DNA of 23,320 nt from Reclinomonas americana ATCC 50394 (Eukaryota; Jakobida; Jakobea; Jakobida), in assembly GCA_048213135.1 (NCBI GenBank), contig PS015692.1, forward strand, positions 1 through 23,320. The letters run 5' to 3'. Below, piece by piece: positions 18,504-23,320 of this stretch. Below the pieces are notes generated by a model. It did no database searches, was not told the DNA's origin, and was given only the letters and a program-made list of their open reading frames with translations. Positions within the stretch are counted from its first letter, which is position 1. Each line of letters begins with the position of its first letter. Position numbers and translations under genes: made by a program.

Positions 18504-19655
18504 TGCAATGAATGAGCGTCACACACTCTCTCTCTCCTTCTCTGTGTGTACGCGCGTGATCGTTTTCCTGAGTGACTGCAATGCTTCACGCGAGTGTGGC
18601 GATCGATTCAGCGACACCTTTCCTTTGCTGCTGCTGCTGCGCGTGAAACAGAGATTGTGGTTTGTCGGTCGGTTGGTCGACTCGGAAAAATTGTGCGCAT
18701 TTTCTTTTGAAATGCAGTGGTATTCATTCGCCAACTGCGCACGTTAGACAGCGGTATATGACGGTGTGTTGGAGGTGATGTTTAAGCGGTGTGCGTGGGT
18801 GGGAAATAGAGGCTGACGATCGATATCGCGATTGCAAAAAAACGGTTTCTTGCGCGCGGAATTCGAAATCGATCGCTGCCGTGGGAAAGCTGGTGTTAGA
18901 ATGCAACGAGAGTCAAGATTCACGGACTTCTGTGTCGGCTAATTGCACTCGTACGCATGAATTCGATTTCAGCCCGCGGCCGTGCAGAAGATTTAGAAGT
19001 TGTTGTCTCTGCAAATCCTTCGGCTTGCACAAGCGTTCCGGCGCGTGTACAGCGACCGGAAACGAACAGTTTACCCTCCGCGTCATGTAGAGGCACACCT
19101 GGACTTGGAAGAAGCCAAAACATGCAGCCGCATTTGCTCTGAAGACCAGTTGCCTTCCGACTCGACAAAATCTGTACGTGGGCGTGCGCATGGCAAGGAA
19201 TATGTTGGAGGACTTTTACAGAGATCGATCAGGACGAATACACGGCTGCATGTAGAATGCCGAAATTCGCGAAAGCGCTGCGCTGTGCATGCGAATTCGA
19301 AATCTGCAACTTCGAACTCGACTTCAACGAGTGTGGTGAATGCGGACTCTGTGTCGCACAAAAAAAAAAAAGTGAAAGCGTTGCCGGTTCTCTTCAGAAA
19401 GAAGTAACATTTTTGTGCATGCACGGTTTACAGAATGTGAATACACGTGTGCCTGCTGTTCGGTTTCTCGCAATGCAATTTGTGTTGTTACATTCACGTG
19501 CAGTTACAGTTTGTGCCTCATATCATCACCAGAGTGTGTCTTCCATGTGGCGCAGAAGAGTGCAGCTGTGTGGCATTGTGCAGACGGACAGATAAGAAGG
19601 TTTCAGATTGTCCTGCAGACAACTATCCACATTTTCTCCATTTTCGCGCGCACGC
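18504..19655. promoter_or_regulatory. Divergent intergenic region between the PH gene and Sec3
   Basis: About 1.15 kb separates two divergent start codons (18503 minus, 19656 plus) and should hold both promoters. The sequence is less GC-rich than the exons and lacks the purine/pyrimidine tracts typical of introns here. GAATTCGAAATC occurs at 18859 and 19292. A segment at 19303-19347 nearly duplicates the end of Sec3 exon 1. I cannot place a TATA box or initiator. Open frames of about 100 codons on both strands are not convincing genes. Confidence 0.45.
19303..19347 (+). repeat. Near-duplicate of the end of Sec3 exon 1
   Basis: These 45 bases match 19755-19799 with two substitutions (one synonymous, one Asn/His). 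In both copies the same frame reads ATS(N/H)STSTSVVNAD. The upstream copy continues past the point where the downstream copy meets the gap, reading SVSHKKKKVKALPVLF and then stop. Confidence 0.8.
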
Positions 19656-19799
19656 ATGGCCACTCGCACTGCCGTTGCCTCTCCTGGCAACAACAACAGC
19701 GGAGGCGCAGGAATCGGCAGTGGTGCTCGTCGAGGAGCCACTTCTACCTCTGCTTCTGCAACTTCGCACTCGACTTCGACGAGTGTGGTGAATGCGGAC
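19656..19799 (+). other. Probable first coding exon of Sec3, truncated by a gap
   Basis: ATG at 19656 opens 48 codons of Ala/Ser/Thr/Gly-rich sequence (MATRTAVASPGNNNSG to STSVVNAD) that run straight into the N gap. A disordered leader before the PH domain is normal for Sec3. The frame across the gap is unknown, so linkage to the exon at 20058 rests on position and strand only. Confidence 0.5.
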
Positions 19800-19832
19800 N
19801 NNNNNNNNNNNNNNNNNNNTCGTCGTCGTCTC

Positions 19833-19906
<74 letters not shown>

Positions 19907-22900
19907 AGACAACACACTCACGTGCCTCAGTCAATATCTCTCTCTCTCTCTCTCACCTCAGACAACTTCTCTCTCTTCTCTTCTCACTCTTCTCACTCTT
20001 CTCCTTCACTTCTCTCCCTTCCCCTTGCCCTCTCTCCCGCTAACTTCGCCGCTCCAGGTGAGCTGCTGCAAGCTACACTTTAAGGAAAAGGCCATTCACC
20101 TCCGCCTCACGCACCCGGAAGAGAAGAATGCATTTCTGTGGAAGGCTGTGCGGGTACGCTGCCAGTTCTCGTTCGGTTTTTTCTCGTCGCCCACACGCAC
20201 ACACACACACCTACTTGCAGTTGTGCGACGAGTATTTTAACCGCACGCCGGCCATCACCAACATTTCTGAGATGGAACTTCGCTTGGCCGGTGCGTACTG
20301 TGCTTCTTCTTCGTCCTCCCCCTCCCGCTTTTCGTTCACTCCTCTTGCAGGTATGACCGCCAATCTGAACCCGTCGCTCGACAACCTGGCAGAAGCCGGT
20401 CGTGCCGCCGGTGCGCTTTTCCCCATCCCATCCGTTCCCCTCTTTCGCCCCCTCTCACCTTTGCGCAGCGCACGTTCCGTATCGCGATCTGCTGAGCGAG
20501 AAGGAAGAGCAGGATCTCTCGCACCTGGCCAGCACGTATGCCTTTGACGTGCGTGACACGGTGGCCTTTACCGAGCGCCTGGAAGAGGAGCTGTTGCAGC
20601 TGGAGAAGACCAACGTGTTTCTGCTGCTGCAAATGGAGGACAAGGTCCGCTTCATCATCGACGAGGTGTCGGGCGCCACGGTGGCTGTCGCGGAACTCGA
20701 ATCGACCATGAAGGAGAAATCAACGATTCTCGGAGTTGCGCGCACGCCACCGCCTTGTGCCTCGCAAAGCTTGCTTATCTGCGTGCCACAGGAGGTGAAA
20801 TCGGAAATGGACGTGCTGGACCACGACAACACTCGGCGCGAACGCCGACTGAAGAACGAGCAGCTGTTGGCCAACAAACTGGAGGAGATCTTGGTCAGTG
20901 GTGGTTGCGCCCGTTGACAAGAGTGCGACTGTGGCGAGCTGACACGTTGCTGCGCAGACGCCTTTGTTGCTGACCGCGGAGCAGGAGCAGACCATCAGCA
21001 ATGCGCGGCTTCACACTGCCAGGGGGTGCGTTTGACATCGAAGAGTGCTCGCTCCTCTCTCCCATGTCGCTGCTTGCTCCTCTCCTCCGTGTCGCTGGTC
21101 GCTCCTCTCCTCCGTGTCGCTGGTCGCTCCTCTCCTCGCGTCGCTACTCGCTCCTCTCTCTTCGTGTCGCTGGTCGCTCCTCTCCTCCGTGTCGCTGGTC
21201 TCTCCTCTCCTCCGTGTCGCTGGTCGCTCCTCTCCTCCGTGTCGCTGCGCGCTCCTCTCCTCCGTGTTGCTGCTCGCTCCTCTCCTCCGTGTCGCTGTTC
21301 GCTCCTCTCCTCCGCGTCGCTGCTCGCTCCTCTCCCTCGTGTCGCTGCTCGCTTCTCTCCCTCGTGTCGCTGCTCGCTCCTCTCCCTCGTGTCGCTGCTC
21401 GCTCCTCTCCCTCGTGTCGCTGCTCACTCCTCTCCTCCGTGTCGCTGCTCGCTCCTCTCCTCCGCGTCGCTGCTCACTCCTCTCTCTTCGTGTCGCTGCT
21501 CACTCCTCTCCTCCGTGTCGCTGCTCACTCCTCTCCTCCGTGTCGCTGCTCACTCCTCTCTCGTGTCGCTGCTCGCTCCTCTTCTCCGTGTCGCTGCTCG
21601 CTTCTCTCCTCCGCGTCGCTGTTCGCTCCTCTCCTCCGCGTCGCTATTCGCTCCTCTCCCTCGTGTCGCTGCTCACTCCTCTCCTCCGTGTCGCTGCTCG
21701 CTCCTCTCCTCCGTGTCGCCGCTCCCTCCTCTCCTCCGTGTCGCTGCTTGNNNNNNNNNNNNNNNNNNNNNNNNNNNNNNNNNNNNNNNNNNNNNNNNNN
21801 NNNNNNNNNNNNNNNNNNNNNNNNNNNNNNNNNNNNNNNNNNNNNNNNNNNNNNNNNNNNNNNNNNNNNNNNNNNNNNNNNNNNNNNNNNNNNNNNNNNN
21901 NNNNNNNNNNNNNNNNNNNNNNNNNNNNNNNNNNNNNNNNNNNNNNNNNNNNNNNNNNNNNNNNNNNNNNNNNNNNNNNNNNNNNNNNNNNNNNNNNNNN
22001 NNNNNNNNNNNNNNNNNNNNNNNNNNNNNNNNNNNNNNNNNNNNNNNNNNNNNNNNNNNNNNNNNNNNNNNNNNNNNNNNNNNNNNNNNNNNNNNNNNNN
22101 NNNNNNNNNNNNNNNNNNNNNNNNNNNNNNNNNNNNNNNNNNNNNNNNNNNNNNNNNNNNNNNNNNNNNNNNNNNNNNNNNNNNNNNNNNNNNNNNNNNN
22201 NNNNNNNNNNNNNNNNNNNNNNNNNNNNNNNNNNNNNNNNNNNNNNNNNNNNNNNNNNNNNNNNNNNNNNNNNNNNNNNNNNNNNNNNNNNNNNNNNNNN
22301 NNNNNNNNNNNNNNNNNNNNNNNNNNNNNNNNNNNNNNNNNNNNNNNNNNNNNNNNNNNNNNNNNNNNNNNNNNNNNNNNNNNNNNNNNNNNNNNNNNNN
22401 NNNNNNNNNNNNNNNNNNNNNNNNNNNNNNNNNNNNNNNNNNNNNATCTCTCGTACGCATCCAGCCTCACCATTGTGATTCCTCGTGCAGCGAGAGGCAA
22501 CAACGTTTCCGTGAGCTGCGCGACGAGCTGTGCGAGCAAGTGGTGGCTCACCTCGAGGCGTTCTTTGTCGAGCTCAGCCGCGAAGCACTGGCGGATTCGG
22601 GGTACTTTACGCGCCAAGGTATGCGCGCTGCTTCTTGTCTCTGTGCGTGCGTGTGCCCATTGTGCGCTCTCCTCTTTTCCGTGCAAGGCGTCGCCGCTAT
22701 TATCGTCCACAATCACGTTTGGGAGCAGCTGGAGATCTTTGCACCGCTGGTGCAGTGTGTTCGTTCGGCAGGAGGACCACGTGCGCAGGCAATGCAGCTG
22801 GCCTATGCCCGTGCCTTCCAGCCACTGTACAGTCGACAGCTGCAGGCGTTCTTCCAAGAGATACGGTACGCCGAGTACGCTGCCCACTTCCTCATCACTT

Positions 22901-23144
22901 GCAGTGTGGTCTCACACTCGTTCTCCTCGTCGTTGTGCAGCATGCAAGTGGAGCGCGGTAAGCCTGTGAATCACATCTTTACGGCGGCGTCGCCGCTGCC
23001 CGGACTACTGGAGGCGCAAGACACCGGAACGGGCGCCGGGCAGAATTTCGATTTCCTGTTCGAGTCTGTGCTTGATTCGCTCATGGGCTGCCTGTGCGAC
23101 GAGGAGCGTTTCTGCCGATCGTTTTTCCATCATGGAGTGGATGT
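19656..23144 (+). CDS. SEC3: Exocyst complex component Sec3/EXOC1 (5' part; continues beyond the window)
   Basis: Exons 20058-20153, 20221-20290, 20351-20410, 20469-20734, 20792-20893, 20958-21025, 22491-22618, 22688-22865 and 22941-23144 join without a frame break; a tentative first exon starts at ATG 19656. EEKNAFLWKAVRLCDEYFNR and TNISEMEL match the end of the Sec3 lipid-binding PH domain (AEKNAF...N..YL...). A coiled-coil region follows (LEEELLQLEKTN, VRFIIDEVSGA, ESTMKEKSTILG, EVKSEMDVLDHDN, NEQLLANKLEEIL), then the helical exocyst fold (ELRDELCEQVVAHLEAFF, YARAFQPLYSRQLQAFF, DEERFCRSFFHHG). Sec3 helps tether secretory vesicles to plasma-membrane PI(4,5)P2 through the exocyst. About 440 residues are present, roughly half of a typical Sec3. 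The N-terminal half of the PH domain is not found and may be lost at the gap at 19800. Further exons may sit in the gap at 21751-22445. Confidence 0.85.
19800..19819. other. Assembly gap (20 N, probably of nominal size)
   Basis: The N run sits between Sec3 exon 1 and a CT microsatellite. The right edge begins TCGTCGTCGTC. Missing PH-domain sequence suggests the true gap may be larger than 20 bases. Confidence 0.95.
19831..19955 (+). repeat. CT microsatellites in the first Sec3 intron
   Basis: A (TC)n run of about 36 units at 19831-19902 is followed by a shorter one at 19938-19955 and then by general pyrimidine-rich sequence to the acceptor GCTCCAG ending at 20057. Confidence 0.9.
20735..20791 (+). 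other. 57-nt in-frame intron of Sec3 without stop codons
   Basis: Donor GTTGCG and acceptor GTGCCACAG bound 57 bases (19 codons) with no stop in the exon frame. Splicing joins STILG to EVKSEMD within the coiled-coil region, which suits the family better than the retained Arg/Pro/Cys-rich insert. Retention would still give a full-frame protein. Confidence 0.65.
21036..21750 (+). repeat. 25-bp minisatellite in a Sec3 intron
   Basis: About 28 tandem copies of a 25-bp unit (CGCTCCTCTCCTCCGTGTCG plus CTGCT or CTGGT) run up to the N gap. Variants differ at a few sites (CTCCGTGT, CCTCGTGT, CTCCGCGT, CTTCGTGT). The array is inside the intron that begins with GTGCGT at 21026 and ends at 22490. Because 25 is not a multiple of three, the long open frames through it are coincidental. 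Confidence 0.92.
21751..22445. other. Assembly gap (695 N)
   Basis: Unresolved bases after the 25-bp minisatellite, inside the large Sec3 intron. The flanking exons join in phase (GG + C gives Gly). An extra exon in the gap remains possible because the Sec3 segment between them is shorter than in relatives I know. Confidence 0.98.
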
Positions 23145-23320
23145 GTCAGTGGTGTGTTGGGAGGAGAAGAAGGAGTCGTTTCTGCATTCATGGTTCTCGC
23201 AATTTTCTGCTTGTCTTGCTGTAGCTGTTTTTCTTCTTGTCCTTCATCTCAGGTTGTGTTTGCTGGACTTCTTTTTCTTCTTGTCGGCTGTCCTTTTCCC
23301 TCCTGCCCACTCCGTCCCCC
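23145..23320 (+). other. Start of the next Sec3 intron, to the window edge
   Basis: The sense donor GTCAGT at 23145 follows the FFHHGVD segment. The remainder is T-rich with pyrimidine stretches and one possible acceptor (TCATCTCAG near 23253), but I see no convincing coding sequence after it before the window ends. Confidence 0.45.

Noticed and set aside
18791-19424. Open frames of about 100-135 codons on both strands in the divergent region
   Set aside because: There is no recognisable domain, no splice-linked context, mixed codon composition and mutual overlap. The best of them only includes the Sec3 exon-1 duplicate.
21026-22969. Repeat protein encoded by the 25-bp array (plus-strand open frames of 477-647 codons)
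   Set aside because: A 25-bp unit shifts frame every copy and the sequence is stop-poor by composition. It interrupts Sec3 between exons that join in phase, and half of each frame is N.

Overview
The window is nuclear DNA of a unicellular eukaryote. The coding exons are GC-rich, are interrupted by many spliceosomal introns, and are set among low-complexity purine and pyrimidine tracts. I see no operons, ribosome binding sites, CRISPR arrays or rRNA/tRNA genes. I cannot fix the lineage. An exocyst gene, EGF modules, PH domains and donors such as GTGCGT and GTTGCG fit several free-living protist groups. Four N-filled gaps (11455-11774, 16406-17103, 19800-19819, 21751-22445) break the assembly.

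Layout: (1) 1-499, last intron and last coding exon of an unrecognised plus-strand gene. (2) 500-761, convergent intergenic spacer. (3) 762-12795, minus strand, one large 18-exon gene. Its exons join in a single continuous frame to about 2268 codons. The predicted product has a disordered cytosolic N-terminus, one transmembrane helix near residues 291-315, and an ectodomain of about 1950 residues. The ectodomain has a coiled-coil stalk, ten EGF-like modules alternating with eight copies of a ~90-residue 'FGYxN' module, a beta-rich shaft, and a C-terminal peptidase S74 / intramolecular chaperone domain ending in poly-Gln. (4) 12796-12982, a short spacer between tandem genes. (5) 12983-18503, minus strand, a gene for a protein with two PH domains and a Ser/Pro-rich tail. 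(6) 18504-19655, a divergent intergenic region. (7) 19656 to the right edge, plus strand, the exocyst subunit Sec3/EXOC1, running out of the window.

The most interesting object is the large minus-strand gene. It looks like a membrane-anchored, probably trimeric surface fibre that borrows the self-cleaving trimerisation chaperone of phage tailspikes. A second theme is intron structure: several minus-strand introns are purine-rich at the sense 5' end and pyrimidine-rich at the 3' end, so the two ends could pair. The PH protein and Sec3 both plausibly act at phosphoinositide-bearing membranes, and the fibre is a surface protein. Any functional link between the three is only suggested by adjacency.
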